This document shows, one piece after another, positions 20,470-54,099 of a stretch of 64,000 bases of DNA (the stretch's first letter is position 1; the number at the start of each line of letters is the position of its first letter). The notes under the pieces were generated by a model. It was not told the DNA's origin and made no database searches. It worked only from the letters and a program-made list of their open reading frames with translations. The stretch is from Oryzias latipes (taxonomy: Eukaryota > Chordata > Actinopteri > Beloniformes > Adrianichthyidae), in the NCBI RefSeq assembly GCF_002234675.1, contig NC_019878.2:2147763-2211762 (forward strand), given 5' to 3'. The position numbers and the translations under genes are program-made.

Positions 20470-20998
20470 CAGCGGGGAAAATAAGTATTGAACACGTCAA
20501 CATTTGTCTCAAAAAACATATTTCTAATCGAGCTATTGACACAAAATTTTCACCAGATGTCGGCATCAACCCAAGTAATGGACACATAGAAAGAAATCCA
20601 AACATTTATGTCCATAAATGAAGTTATGCGTAATAAAGTGAAATGGCACAGGGAATAAGTATTGAACACATGAAGAAAAGGAGGGGTAAAAAGGTCTGGC
20701 AAGCCAAGAAAGCAGCTGGAGTTTGTCAGTATTCAGAAGGTTAACCTGCCCCCTATTAGTGCAAAGTAATATCAGCTGGTATAGTCCTGATTGATTCCTT
20801 TAAAAAAAGTTTCTCACCAGCAAGGTGTTAGACAAGAAGCATTGCATGATGGGTAAAAGCAAAGAGCTGTCCAAAGACCTACGCAACCTTATTGTTGCAA
20901 AACACTCTGAAGGCATTGGTTACAGGCGCATTTCTAAACTTCTGAAAGTTCCAGTGAGTACCATTGGGGCCATCATCCTGAAGTGGAAAGAACACGGC

Positions 20999-21481
20999 TG
21001 TCATGGTACCCCCGAGAGGCCCCCTCCTTTCTCTGCTTGCTCCTAGATTGGACCCAGCTGTTGGCATTCACCTCATCACCCGCACCTGTATTTAAGACGG
21101 CTCCAGACCAGAATTCTACGCCAGTTCGTTTGCCCTCTATGAATCCTCGATTCCATCCACGCCGACCTGGGTGCAGCCACACGTCCATCAACCTCAAGTC
21201 CGTATTCCACCTCTTCGGAACTCCACCACACTAACTCCATCCTGCCATCAAGCCGTTTCTCGCAAAGCCAGCTCCATTTACCTCCTAGAAGCCGCTCCAG
21301 CCCTGCTCCGAAAATCCTCCTCCGGCGCATCTGTCCTCGCCTACTCCGGTGACGTCTTCGCCACTAGGCTCCAAGCTGTTAAAGCTTCATCAAAAAATTA
21401 AAATCCATTCACGCCACTTCCAGTGTCTGTCATTTTGGGTTTCAGCGTTTGGGTCTGCCTACGCTACCACCGAGCATGAAA
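20999..21481 (+). mobile_element. Solo LTR (TGTCATGG family) with 5-bp TSD ACGGC
   Basis: It starts TGTCATGG and ends CATGAAA (one change from the expected inverted CATGACA). It is flanked by ACGGC at 20994-20998 and 21482-21486, exactly where the Tc1 reading is interrupted. A TATTTAAG promoter-like motif lies near 21090. Its inner sequence (CAGAATTCTACGCCAGTTCG) is shared with the LTR at 53523-54099. There are no coding sequences: a typical product of LTR-LTR recombination. Confidence 0.85.
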
Positions 21482-21828
21482 ACGGCATTACCATAAACCT
21501 GCCACGGCCAGGTGCTCTTCGCAAGATTTCAGACAGAGGAGTCAGAACAATCATCAGAAGGGTCCTCCAACAGCCCAGGACCACTCGTGAAAAGCTTGAG
21601 AAAGACCTGGAATCAGCAGGTACCGTTGTTTCAAAGAAAACAATAAGTAATGCACTCAACCGCCATGAGCTCCATGCACACACACCACGCAAGGATCCAT
21701 TTTTGAAGAAGAAGCATGTTGAAGCTCGTTTGGAGTTTGCGTCACAACATTTGGATAAACCCACTAGATTCTGGGAGAAGATACTCTGGTCAGATGAGAC
21801 CAAAATTGAACTCTTCGGATGTCATAAG

Positions 21829-24800
21829 CAGTGTTGGGCAGTAACGCGCTACTAAGTAACGCGTTACTGTAATCAGATTACTTTTACAGTAACGCAGTAA
21901 TCTAACGCGTTATTTTGAAAAAGCTAGTAATCAAATTATAGTTACATGGACGAGTAACTACGCGTTACTTTTGTACGATATTGTCTTAGCAGAATAACAG
22001 GTTATTTGTACTTTTTGTCAATAAAATGCGTTGCTTTTGCAAGTCGCGACTGAGTGACGTAATCCCCCTGAGACGCGACTACCGCCGGTGCGCAGCTGCA
22101 GCAGCCAACTTAGCAAAACAAATGCAACATGCATCATGGAGCTGGGAGAAAAATACGCATTGTCGAGTTGGAAGTACGCACATTATTTTACTTTAGTTGG
22201 TACGAGTGGAAAGAATGTTGTGGTCCGTTGCCAATTATGTGGCGGGAGCAAGACGTTTTCGACGGCGAAAAACTCCACATCAAACCTTTTGAAGCATTTA
22301 AAGGGACACACAGCACGACGCAACTTGTTGAAAAAGAAGTCAGATTAGCGACAGCAAGAGAGTCTAGGGTGAGTCTGCCAGCCAAGCAACCAAAACTGGA
22401 TTTCTCCCGCGAGCCCCGTGTAACGTTATAAGAGCTTAATCAACTTGTTGCGGGATACATTGTGGAGGAAATGCTGCCACTTTCTACTGTGGACTCCTCA
22501 AGCTTTCGCCGAATTATCGACAAAATTCCCTCAAACAATAATGTACATCTGCCACACAGAAAGTCATTCACCTCATATCTGGAAAACGAGTACAAAAAGA
22601 TGAAAGCCGCTTTAAAGTTAGCGTTAGATGATGTACAGTTTGTATCAACAACTGCAGATATCTGGACTGCTAATAATAGGAGTTATATGGGTGTAACCAT
22701 TCACTGGTTCAACCAAGACACTTTGGAAAGACACAAAGCTGCGTTGGCTTGCAAAAGAGTTAGAGGCAGGCACACTTTTGATGTCATTGCTGCTGAACTG
22801 GAGCAAATTCATTCATCTTTCGGCTTGCTAAACAAACTTGTTGCTACAGTTACAGATAATGCATCCAATTTTGTGAAAGCATTTAAGACTTTCCCACCAC
22901 CTGAGTCTGATGAAGATGAAAAAGAAGAGGAGGAGGAAGAGGAGCAGGAAGATGTACTTTTTACAGACATAGCAGAAGCCCTCACTTCTGTTTCTGATGA
23001 GGGCCACATCACTCTCCCCCCACACTACAGGTGTGCATCACACACCATCAACCTCATTTCCACAAGTGACGTTGAAAAATACCTCACATCTAGTCCAACT
23101 ACAAAATCTGTGTACAGGGTTACTATTGCAAAATGCACTGCGCTTTGGACTAAAGCAAGTCGATCAACTGTTGCAGCAGAACAAGTGCAGGAGGTCAGCC
23201 AGAGGAAGCTCCTGGTTCCATCATCAACCAGGTGGAATTCATTTTATGATGCAGTCTCCAGAGTTGCAGAGATCCCTATGAATGAGCTAAATAACCTGTG
23301 CAACAAGCTGGGTATCAAGTGCTTCAATGAAAAAGAATATCAGTTCATGCATGAATTCTGTATTGCAATGAAGCCACTTACTGCAGCACTGGACATACTG
23401 CAGGGTGATGAGTGTCCATATGGTGCTTTGCTGCCTACACTTGAGATCCTGATGACAAAGTCTCTCAGCCTAAAAGATTTGCTCACCAAGATGACAGCAG
23501 ACCTGCCAGATGTTATTGTAAAGGTGTGTATGATTCAGAATCACAAAAAAGAAGTATTTCCATTGTTGGTGAACAGAATTCACAAACTTAGAATTGACTT
23601 GGGTGATATAGTGCATGCAAACAATTTATAACAAATTATTTACATTTGGCCAAACTGTAGAAACACTTGTGTTAAACACTTTTAACTGTATTATTGTTTA
23701 TTATAGGCCATCCAGACTCGTTTCTCCATTGTGCTCGACAACAAAGATGCTCTTCTTGCTGCCATAAGCTGCCCAAAGTTCAAACTCAGATGGGTGAAAG
23801 ATGGAGCTAGAAAACAGCAACTGAAGAATCTTCTGGTAGCAGAGTGCCAAATACTTTCTTCTTCAGCAGGAGACTCAGACAAAACTGACAATGTGCCAAT
23901 CAAAGTAGTAACACCAGTAACTGGTATGGAGTTTTTTGAATTTGAGTCAGAGCCTGAGGACTGTTACTCTGCAGACCAAGAAGTAATGAACTATCTGAGC
24001 TCAGGGGGATTTGAACTTGACACCTTGAGCAACTTCCCCGCAGTCAAAAAGGTTTTCCTGAAGTACAACACTCCAACCCCTTCAAGTGCACCAGTAGAGC
24101 GTTTTTTTGTTTTAGGTGGATTGGTGCTGACCCCAAGACGGAATAGACTGTCTGACAGTCGATTTGAGAAGCTGCTTTTAATGAGATACAACCACTGTTT
24201 CACTAGCCCTGATCATCTGAAAAAAAGTGAACAGTAGTGTCAAGCCTTTATACTTTTTGTGATTTGTTTTGTTAGTACCTTCAGCAGTTCAAAAAAAAAG
24301 AGTGGCAGTTAAAGAGGTCAATGATTCAATGATTTTACCTTGTTATCATGGCCTTCCTTCATCATTAGTTTACTTAAAGTTATATTTGAATTGATTCATG
24401 CATGTTTGAGTAATCTTGTTTTGTTCTTCAGCCGGAGCTTGAGTTTATAGTAAAGCAGCAGGTATGGTTGAAAACCGTCCCATAGCCACTTTCCAACAAT
24501 ATAAAGGAGTAATTTAAAAACTGCTGTCTGTTACAGTTAAATTTTAAAATGAAAAACTTTACAGTTCTGCACTTTTGAACAGGAAGTCAACAGAGCCGTT
24601 TGTTTTTAAGCCGTTTTAGATCAATTTGGGGTGTTACAGTGAACAAAATGTAAACTGCTGTGCTGATCTACATATGTTCTAGTTTAAAGAGTTGAAAAAA
24701 ACACACAATAGGTCTCATTTAAGTTTTGAGATTTAAATTGAACAACTACAAACAATTAAATTTATAAGATTCCCTTAAAATTATAAAGGGAGCTGATTTT

Positions 24801-25063
24801 ATTTATTTACAATATGCTGTATTTTTATTTGGAAAACAACTCGACATTGTTTTAAGTTAAAGAGCCAAAGGCTAAATTTGTTTGTTTTGCGAGTTTTGCA
24901 CTTTACAATAAAGTTTTTATTGTGAAACGCTTCTGTATTAAAGTACTTTGTAATCAGTAATCAGATTACTTTTGAAAAAAGTAACTAGAGTAGTAATTAG
25001 ATTACTTTTTGAAGAAGTAATCAGTAATCAGATTACTTTTCCAGAGTAATCTGACCAACACTG
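21829..25063 (+). mobile_element. Autonomous-type hAT transposon with 8-bp TSD GTCATAAG
   Basis: The ends are CAGTGTTGGGCAGTAACG and, inverted, CAGTGTTGGTCAGATTACTC. TAACGCG and AATCAGATTACTTTT motifs are repeated subterminally. The 8-bp TSD GTCATAAG is perfect (21821-21828, 25064-25071). At 3.2 kb it carries a near-complete two-exon transposase gene. It sits inside the Tc1 transposase just after the first catalytic Asp and is among the younger insertions of the window, judging by the perfect TSD. Confidence 0.92.
22136..24237 (+). pseudogene. hAT (Ac/ZBED-like) transposase, two exons, nearly intact
   Basis: The start chosen is ATG 22136. A BED-type zinc finger follows (CQLCGG ... LLKHLKGH, about residues 30-65). 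After a frame change near 22320 and an in-frame TAA at 22429-22431, a long open frame runs from 22432 to 23523. It carries hAT blocks TADIWTANNRSYMGVTIHW, VTDNASNFVKAF, an acidic Glu-rich insert, RCASHTINLI and STRWNSFYDAV. Intron 23524-23706 (AAG|GTGTGT ... TTATAG|GCC) joins in phase to exon 2, 23707-24237. Exon 2 carries the C-terminal dimerisation domain (FPAVKKVFLKYNTPTPSSAP ... RRNRLSDSRFEKLLLMRYN). Only the two N-terminal lesions are visible. Confidence 0.88.
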
Positions 25064-25814
25064 GTCATAAGACACAACATTTTGGAGGAAAAATGGCACC
25101 GCACATCACCCCCAAAACACCATACCAACAGTCAAGTTTGGAGGTGGGAGCATCATGGCATGGTGCTGTTTTTCAGCATGTGGTACTGGTAGACTTCATA
25201 TCATTGAAGGAAAAACGAATGGAGAAAAGTATCGAGATGTTCTTGATCAGAATCTGCTGTCATCTGCCAGGCTGCTGAAGATGAAAAGAGGGTGGATCTT
25301 TCAGCAAGACAACGATCCCAAGCACACAGCCAAGGTAACACTCAACTTGAAGAAAAAGAAAATAAAGCTGCTAGAATGAACCAGTCAATCAACAGACTTG
25401 AATCCAATTGAAAATCTTTGGAAAGAACTGAAGATCCGGGTTCACAGGAGAGACCCCCGGAACCTTGAAGATTTGAAGGCAGTTTGTGTGGATGAATTGG
25501 CCAAAGTCACACCTGAGCAATGTATTCCACTGGTTTCTCCATACAGGAGAGGTCTTGAGGCTGTAATCACCAACAAAGGTTTTTGCACTAAGTATTAAAT
25601 AGATTTCAGTAAGCGTGTTCAATACTTATTCCCTGTGCCATTTCACTTTATTACACATAACTTCATTTATGGACATAAATGTTTGGATTTCTTTCTATGT
25701 GTGCATTACTTGGGTTGATGCCGACATCTGGTGAAAATTTCATGTCAATGGCTCGATTAGAAATATGTTTTTTGAGAGAAATGTTGACATGTTTAATACT
25801 TATTTTCCCCGCTG

Positions 25815-28117
25815 TATTCCACTTTCCGCAGCAAAAAGAAGACTAGTTACATATTTAGGAGAACCTATTTCTGTCTTAGGCTGCTTGGAACTAACTGAGC
25901 TGTGGAACAAGCTGTGCCACAATCAATGTGTATGTGGTGTCAATTGGAAACCCACTTTTGGGTTTGGATTTTTTCAACGCTTTAAACCTTGTTATCAGAG
26001 ATGGCCGGGTCAGTGCAGGTGTGCCTTCTCCAGCTGTGCCTTCTACTTCAGAACATCCTTCGGTCTCTGTGCAGTACACAGCTCCTGCCAACAACCTTGA
26101 GGAACCCCAAAATAATTCTGACCAACTTGGACTAGTGGCGGGTTTTGCCCACAAGGTGAAGGTCAGACCGGAAGTTCGCCCAGTGCAACAAACGCTGCGT
26201 CGCCTGCCATTTGCTGTGTGGGATGCAGTTTCCAAGGAACTGCAGAGATTGGAAAACAAAGGCGTCATTAAACGCATTGACTCATCCCCATGGGTTTCGC
26301 CTATTGTGGTCGTGAAAAGAAGGTCCGGCCGTATCCGATTGTGTCCTGATGTAAGAGAGCCCAATAAAGCAGTGGTTGTTGACAGCCATCCGCTACCACA
26401 CATTGAGGAGGTGTTTCATGAGCTACGTGGAGCACGGATGTTTTCCACCATAGACTTGCAGAATGCTTACTACCAAGTACCCCTTCATCCTGAAAGCAGG
26501 GACCTTACTGGCTTCATTACACATGATGGACTGTTCCGTTTTACCAGAGTACCTTTTGGTTTAGCTTCAGCCCCCAGTGCTTTTCAAAGGATGATGACCC
26601 AGATTCTGTCAGGTTTGGATGGTGTTCAATGCTATTTGAATGATGTGATTGTGTTTGCTAACACGCCTGATCTTCATGAAAAGCGATTAAAGGCTGTGCT
26701 AAACCGGCTGTACAGTAGTGGGCTGAAGCTTAACATGGAAAAGTGCTTGTTTAGACAAACTGAGCTGTCATTTTTGGGGCACATTGTTTCTGCTGCAGGT
26801 ATCAAGCCAAATCCTGTTCACGTCAGTGCTATCACAGATGCTGCTTTCCCTTGTGATGGTACAACTCTACACTCTTTCCTGGGCCTCACAGGGTGGTATT
26901 CTAAGTTCATTCCCAACTATGCTTGTGTTGTGGAACCACTTCGTGCCATGTTGCGTAAGAACGCAAACTTCAACTGGACTGAGGAGGTACAAGTGGCTTT
27001 TGAGAACGCTAAAAAACTGATAGCTACTAGCTCTGCTCTTTCTCTGTTTGACCCAGCTCTTCCCACCATAGTTACCACAGATGCATGTGATTATGGTATT
27101 GGTGCAGTCCTTACCCAGTTACACGGGAACACCGATAAAACTATTGCGTTTGCTTCACGGTCTCTTAGTGAGTGTGAAAGGAAATATTCTATCATTGAGA
27201 AAGAGGCGCTCGCTTGTGTTTGGGCTGCTGAACACTCGCGCAAATATTTATGGGGTAAAAACTTTACTCTACGCACTGACCATAGCCCACTCACTACACT
27301 GCTATCTACTAAAGGTTTTGGACGAGTAGGAATGCGGATTGCTAGATGGTCAGCTCGCCTCATGTATTTCAACTACACTGTAGAGTATAAACCGGTTCAT
27401 GAGAACGTTGTGGCAGACTGTTTATCTCGTTTACCTATCTCTCCTCCTCCACCAGACCAGCTAGAAGAGAACATGGTAGCACTGGTGGCTAATGTGGACT
27501 TTGCCCCTGTCACAAAAGACCAGCTGATCCAAGCCTGTCTGGACTGTCCTGTGTTACAACAGGTTCTACTTTATCTTCGTGAAGGCTGGCCTTGTAATGC
27601 AAAAGGCCTTGACCCGGCTCTTTTACCCTACTACCGCATCCAAGTGGAGCGGGCCGAAATACACGGTTACCTGATCCGTGGATCTCATCGTCTTGCGTCT
27701 TCCCGCCTCACTGCGATCTCGGCTTATACAGCTAGCTCACGATTCACACCAAGGTATTGTTAGGACCAAACAACATTTGAGAGAGCTCTATTGGTGGCCT
27801 GGATTGGATGTGGATGTGGAAGCTGCTGTTAAATCATGCACAACCTGCTCCCAGCATGACAAAACTGCTATAACTAGAGCTGCCCCCTTGCAACTGGTTC
27901 CCTTTCCCAGTGCAGCGTGGGAAAAGGTTTCTATAGATCTATATCTATTCATTTGTCCCCAGCATCATCTGCCATTGCTGCAGAGGCTCATGACAGCATT
28001 GTACAGCCTGAGGAGGTGTATTTACCATCTTTTGCTCTTTTACCTTCTCCTCCGGGGCGCAGGCTTGGTTGCAGGCACATTCTGCCTCCTACCTGGCTCA
28101 GTGATTACGTCACTTAA
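25815..28117 (+). pseudogene. Gypsy Pol: end of protease, RT, RNase H, truncated integrase
   Basis: After the Tc1, the frame 25928-27763 encodes the protease end (GNPLLGLDFFNAL), then RT with FSTIDLQNAYYQVPLHPESR and FGLASAPSAFQRMM. The catalytic box reads YLNDVIVFA instead of YLDD. RNase H has TTDACDYGIG, IEKEALACVWA and TDHSPL. A frame change near 27700 leads to the integrase zinc region (LAHDSHQGIVRTKQHL ... CTTC, about 27735-27850). The integrase core is absent: near 27945 the reading jumps to a short C-terminal segment ending WLSDYVT at 28117. Dead by several independent lesions. Confidence 0.88.
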
Positions 28118-28624
28118 GTTTTTTTTTTTTTCAGGGGGATGACAGGTTAAGATAAACGGTTACAAATGTTTATGTTGTTCCTGACTTTGAAATTGGTTGA
28201 TAATACAATTTCATATTACCAAGGTTATATGTATATAACATTTGATATTACCAAGGTCATATATTTAAGTTGAACATTCTGGCCACAGGTTATCTTTTAC
28301 GGTTACACTTAATGACGATTGAATATTATTAACCTTAATGTTAAGGGGTTGATTCAAATTGACATTTGTATTTTTGTTATTCATACCATTTGAAAAGTTA
28401 TGGAGTCAAATGTTTCCTCTTGTGGAGAATCCTCTATTTTTAAAAAAATAAAAAAAGGGGGGAATGTGGTGTTGTTATGGAGTGTCATTACACCTTTTGA
28501 CCAGTAGGTAGAGATAACCACTAATGTAGCTGAGGCTAAGAGAAGCTACAGAAGAAGAATAAAGTTGGATCTTGAACTGAGCGGGTGTCTACATTTCTTT
28601 TCCTACAACTCAACTGACACAACA

Positions 28625-29171
28625 GGTTTATACTGGTCTTATGTTTGGCTGCTAAAGTCCTGCAGTCTTCCTCATTGTTGGAGAAAGCTCCGCTCTTTCT
28701 AGTTTTCTTGTCTCTGATCCTGTGGGCCCCATCAGAACAGATCTAAGAAAATTTGATCTGATACAGCAACATTTTGAAATACCAATATAACAATTTTTGA
28801 TCCGTGGATTTCGATCAGTGAATTTGGTAATCCGGATCACTTTAATGCTGATCTAAAGATTTGAAATTCTAGGCTAAAGAGATGATTCTGATGCCTGCTC
28901 AGTGCAGGATCTGATACTGATCGATCAGCCTCAGACCCGTTTGGTTTTCTTTTTCATGTGTTTATGATTATGTTGATCCAGATCCAGTTTCAAAGTCCAG
29001 AGCCTTTATGATTTCCAGTATCAGAGCGACTGTGCTGTTCTCACCGTCCTGCTCAACCGAGGAGGGAAACAAAAAGTTACCGTTCACAGCCACAAGCATG
29101 AGACTGTTTGCTGAGTCTTCAAAAAAAAAGTTTTTTGAGTTGTGGGAGTTTTTCTTTTTCAGAAAACTTTG
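28625..29171 (+). promoter_or_regulatory. Upstream region of the Ig-family gene
   Basis: About 550 bp between the gypsy 3' LTR and the signal-peptide exon must hold the proximal promoter and 5' UTR if the gypsy boundary is right. I see no convincing TATA box or other named site, so this is positional inference only. The nearby LTR could add promoter activity, but nothing here shows that. Confidence 0.3.
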
Positions 29172-51207
<22,036 letters not shown>

Positions 51208-51720
51208 GTTTCAGCTGCTCTGACTTTGAGGCTCCAGAGTCTCCAGAAGATGAAAAAGGACTGAAATGGAGCTGAGCTGCAAAAGTGCAGAAAAGACAGA
51301 AAGAAAGATGGATGGATGTGTTGAAAGTGTCAAAGCAGAGCAGAATCCCAGCTTGTGTTTGATCCAGGAGAAAATGTTGGACCATCAGGAATATTTGGAC
51401 TCAAGTCTTCCATTGAAAAACTAAACATTGATTTTCTGAAAATCTTTTCATCCAAACTGGAAACACAAACCACTGAACAACTTCTGGTTCAGGTTTCATC
51501 CAGCTTACAAGTTTCTTTCTAGTTTGGAATCAATGTGAAAAAGAGACAGTGAGCAGAAAATGTGCCGAAGTTTCTGAAGAGAATAGAGAATGATTCTAAA
51601 AGATCAGAATAGAAGAGAATCTCACTTTTTATCACACATGGTTGTTGTTTGGATCAAAGCTGGTTTTTAATCAAACAAACTGATTCTCTTTTGGAAAAAA
51701 GAGGAAATATTGATTCAAAT
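51208..51720 (+). other. Presumed 3' UTR/downstream region of the Ig gene
   Basis: After the proposed stop at 51205-51207, no further convincing exon is seen. The stretch is moderately AT-rich; no clear polyadenylation signal was pinned down before the repeat at 51720. Confidence 0.3.
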
Positions 51721-51864
51721 AGCACAGATGTAGCATTCTGGCCTCACAGTGAGAAGGTCCTGGTTCAAATCCCTGCTGTTTGTTTCTGGGTGGATTTTGC
51801 ATGTTCTCCTCATGCATGTGTGGGTTTTCTGCAGACACTCTGGTTTTCAACCCACTGTCCAGAA

Positions 51865-52035
51865 GTGCGCGACCTTGGGAGCGTTTCGGGCAGATAACTT
51901 AGGCAGGCGTTTATTCGGTTACTCCCCTAGGGTGGTTCAGTTAATCAACTCACCTGTTCAGCGTCCTCTTTAAGTCCAGGTGTGTAAGCTGTTCATCCTT
52001 CTTTACTGCAGTACTGCATTTGTTGCCGGTTGTCC
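51865..52035. repeat. Split direct repeat A1
   Basis: Left terminal repeat of the split-repeat element. It contains a segment (TCACCTGTTCAGCGTCCTC, TTTAAGTCC) missing from A2, so A2 has a small internal deletion. Confidence 0.65.
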
Positions 52036-53522
52036 ATGCTCGCTGTTCTCCTTCTCATTTTCAGCGTCATGGTGTCCTCCCCCCGTTCTTTCGGATTGTT
52101 GATCCCCCTTCTTATGGTGTGTGGACGTCCGTCTCCCCGCGTCTGCCCCTCCTTTTTCTGCTAACTGCTGTCCCGGCGCATCTCTCGGCGCGGCGGTCCT
52201 CGTGTCTCCGGTGCGTATCTGCAGAGTAAGCTTCCTGCAGTATTCGGATTGTCAGTGGCGATCGAGCGGGAGATGTGTTGGCCTTCTTGAGTGCCGTGAT
52301 CGCCGGAATCTCTTGGTGTCAGTTGCCATCTTACATGCTTCTGTGTTGTTTTACCGGGTTCTGTTTCCTGCTCGACTCAGTCATCAGCGACGTCACGCCC
52401 CTAAGGACCCTGGGACTTGCAGTTCTTTTGTTATAAGTACATGGTGCGTTTCCTTCAAAACCAGGTCCGGTTTCTGCTGTGTGGGGCATCATTCGGTGCT
52501 GGCTTTGTTGTGGTGGCTCTTTGTTTTTTGTTTCTTTTCTGTTAAAGCTGTGTACATTTAATAGTTTGACATGCATTTTGGATTGGTCAGTCTATGGACC
52601 TGTCTCATCTGTGGACATTTTCCTTATCATTGGTCTCTGTATGCAGCGTCTGTGGGTCCTTTCTCATTCTATTTCGCTTGGTCCGGAAACAGCGATCCTC
52701 GTGTCATCATGACTGCGTCCGTCTCCCCGCGAGACAGACGGAGAGACTGCATGCTCAGTTGTCTGGTTCTGCTCCACCGTTTCTCCCTTGGAGCTGGCTG
52801 GTTTGTGGACAGCCACCCAGCTCTGTGTTCCCCAGGGAGTCCAGCCCTAGCCTTCGGGGAACTCACACCAGCCCCATTGTGAATGTGTCAGTTTGTACGT
52901 GGCCCTGTCTTCTCAACCTCACAGATGTTTTGTTATTTTCTCTCTGGTTGATTTAGGGATTTATGGCAGGTTTGTGTGTGGGGCTATGTGATCGTTTTTT
53001 GAGTCAGCTCTAAGTTGGTCACTCGGACGTTTTCATGTTTGACACGATTATGTGAGAACTGTCGGCGCCTCGGTTCGTCCATTGGGCATAAGCAGCCTAA
53101 TTCTTCGTGATCTTTCCGGTTTTGTTTTTGCACTTTGGCCGACCATGCCATCTCTATGATTAATTCCACCGGCCGCAGTGCATGGCTGGGGGAGGCGGAT
53201 TTTGTTGATTTTCCCACTGTTCTGCCTCTCCATTCCTCCCAGTGGCGTCTTCTGGCTTAGGTTGGGCTCGAAGTGTTATGTATCAGTTTACCTTTCAGCT
53301 GTCGTATTGATCATGTTTTCGACCTCATTCCACTGAAGCCCTGTGTTGGACCTGGTTTAATCCTATGGTCTCCCCTTTGTTTTGCATCTTCTTGATGTTT
53401 TCTCTGTGTTCTATTTTCCTCCTTGTCACCGCTCTTTTGCAACTCCATAGTTGTGACTTGTTTTCGAATCTCGGTTTTCACTTATTTAAGTGAGATGTAT
53501 GGCCCTCCGCCCATCTGGATTT

Positions 53523-54099
53523 TGTCCGGAAGGAAGACAGGAGGTGAGTAAAGGTAAATAATTGGGTTAATTGTTCCGGTGGTTGAGTTGTCTTGTTGTG
53601 GCAGGGGGGTCGGCAAGAACGAAGGACCGTCGGTGATCCGAGGCGAGTCTTTGGGCTCGGTGATGGCTCCAGAAGAGTCGGACGGCTCGGCGGCAACTCC
53701 AGACGAGACGCTGGATCTTGACGAGGCTGGGGGTTTGACTCTGGCCCGTGGCGTCGCTGGAGGTTCGGCTGTGGCTTGAGCTGAGGCTTGAGCTGAGGCA
53801 GGTAGGTAACTTCAGGAAATCTCCGCTTAGGCAGAAGTGAATACGTGCGTCCACTCGTGGGATATGAAGGTCCTGGACATAGAAAGACTTGAGTTTATAC
53901 GTGAGAAAAGATACATAACGAGAAAACTTGAAAGAGACCAAACTAGCACCATCAGGGGCAACGAACTGGCGTTGAATTCTGGTCCTGGCGCTCCTTAAGC
54001 AGGTCTGGCGGGTTGATGAGATGAGTGGACGCAGCTGGAATGAATCAGTGGCCAAGCAGAGAGGGGAGGGGGAGGATAGCTGACAGAGGCACCATGACA
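53523..54099 (-). mobile_element. Solo LTR (TGTCATGG family) with 5-bp TSD GATTT
   Basis: On the minus strand it starts TGTCATGGTGCCTCTG and ends CTTCCGGACA. The TSD GATTT flanks it at 53518-53522 and 54100-54104. The promoter-side sequence (CAGAATTCAACGCCAGTTCG) matches the solo LTR at 20999-21481. A CTTGAGCTGAGG duplication lies at about 53777-53800. It interrupts the interior of the split-repeat element. Confidence 0.85.

Larger units (their letters stand above)
20849..25598 (+). pseudogene. Tc1 transposase (DD34E), in three pieces
   Basis: Piece 1 (20849-20998) is the paired-like helix-turn-helix N-terminus (MGKSKELSKDLRNLIV ... RRISKLLKVPVSTIG). Piece 2 (21487-21820) has LPRPGALRKISDRG, TIIRRVLQQPRTT and the first catalytic Asp in ILWSDETKIELFG. 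Piece 3 (25072-25598) has [12 protein letters not shown], the second Asp in [13 protein letters not shown], and Glu in NPIENLWKELK, ending near NKGFCTKY. Besides the insertions there is an in-frame TGA near 25376 where Trp is usual. All three catalytic acidic residues are visible. Confidence 0.9.
20470..25814 (+). mobile_element. Tc1/mariner element with about 200-bp inverted repeats, carrying two insertions
   Basis: The left TIR (20470-about 20669, CAGCGGGGAAAATAAGTATT...) and the right TIR (about 25615-25814, ...AATACTTATTTTCCCCGCTG) are inverted and nearly identical over about 200 bp. Each carries two direct AAGTATTGAACAC motifs, i.e. the IR/DR architecture of Tc1 elements. The flanking dinucleotides are CA on the left and TA on the right, consistent with a mutated TA duplication. 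It interrupts the gypsy protease. It is itself interrupted by a solo LTR (20999-21481) and a hAT (21829-25063). Confidence 0.9.
19405..28624 (+). mobile_element. Ty3/gypsy retrotransposon carrying a Tc1/hAT/LTR nest
   Basis: The 5' LTR (19405-about 19533) and the 3' LTR (28465-28624, TGTGGTGTTGTTATGG ... GACACAACA, preceded by AAAAAAGGGGGGAA) align well, with about eight substitutions and a 4-bp indel over about 120 bp. The inner part of the 5' LTR, primer-binding site and start of gag are deleted, so the LTR runs into gag at about 19533. GGTT occurs next to both outer ends as a possible 4-bp TSD. The internal region encodes gag, protease, RT, RNase H and part of integrase, split at 20470-25814 by a Tc1 element. 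Confidence 0.85.

Noticed and set aside
22809..23025. Ser- and Phe-rich minus-strand ORFs inside the hAT
   Set aside because: They are antisense to the Glu-rich insert of the hAT transposase.
52121..52561. 146-codon plus-strand ORF as a gene within the split-repeat element
   Set aside because: No RT, recombinase or other motif, low-complexity Ser/Leu/Arg composition, and a poor start context.
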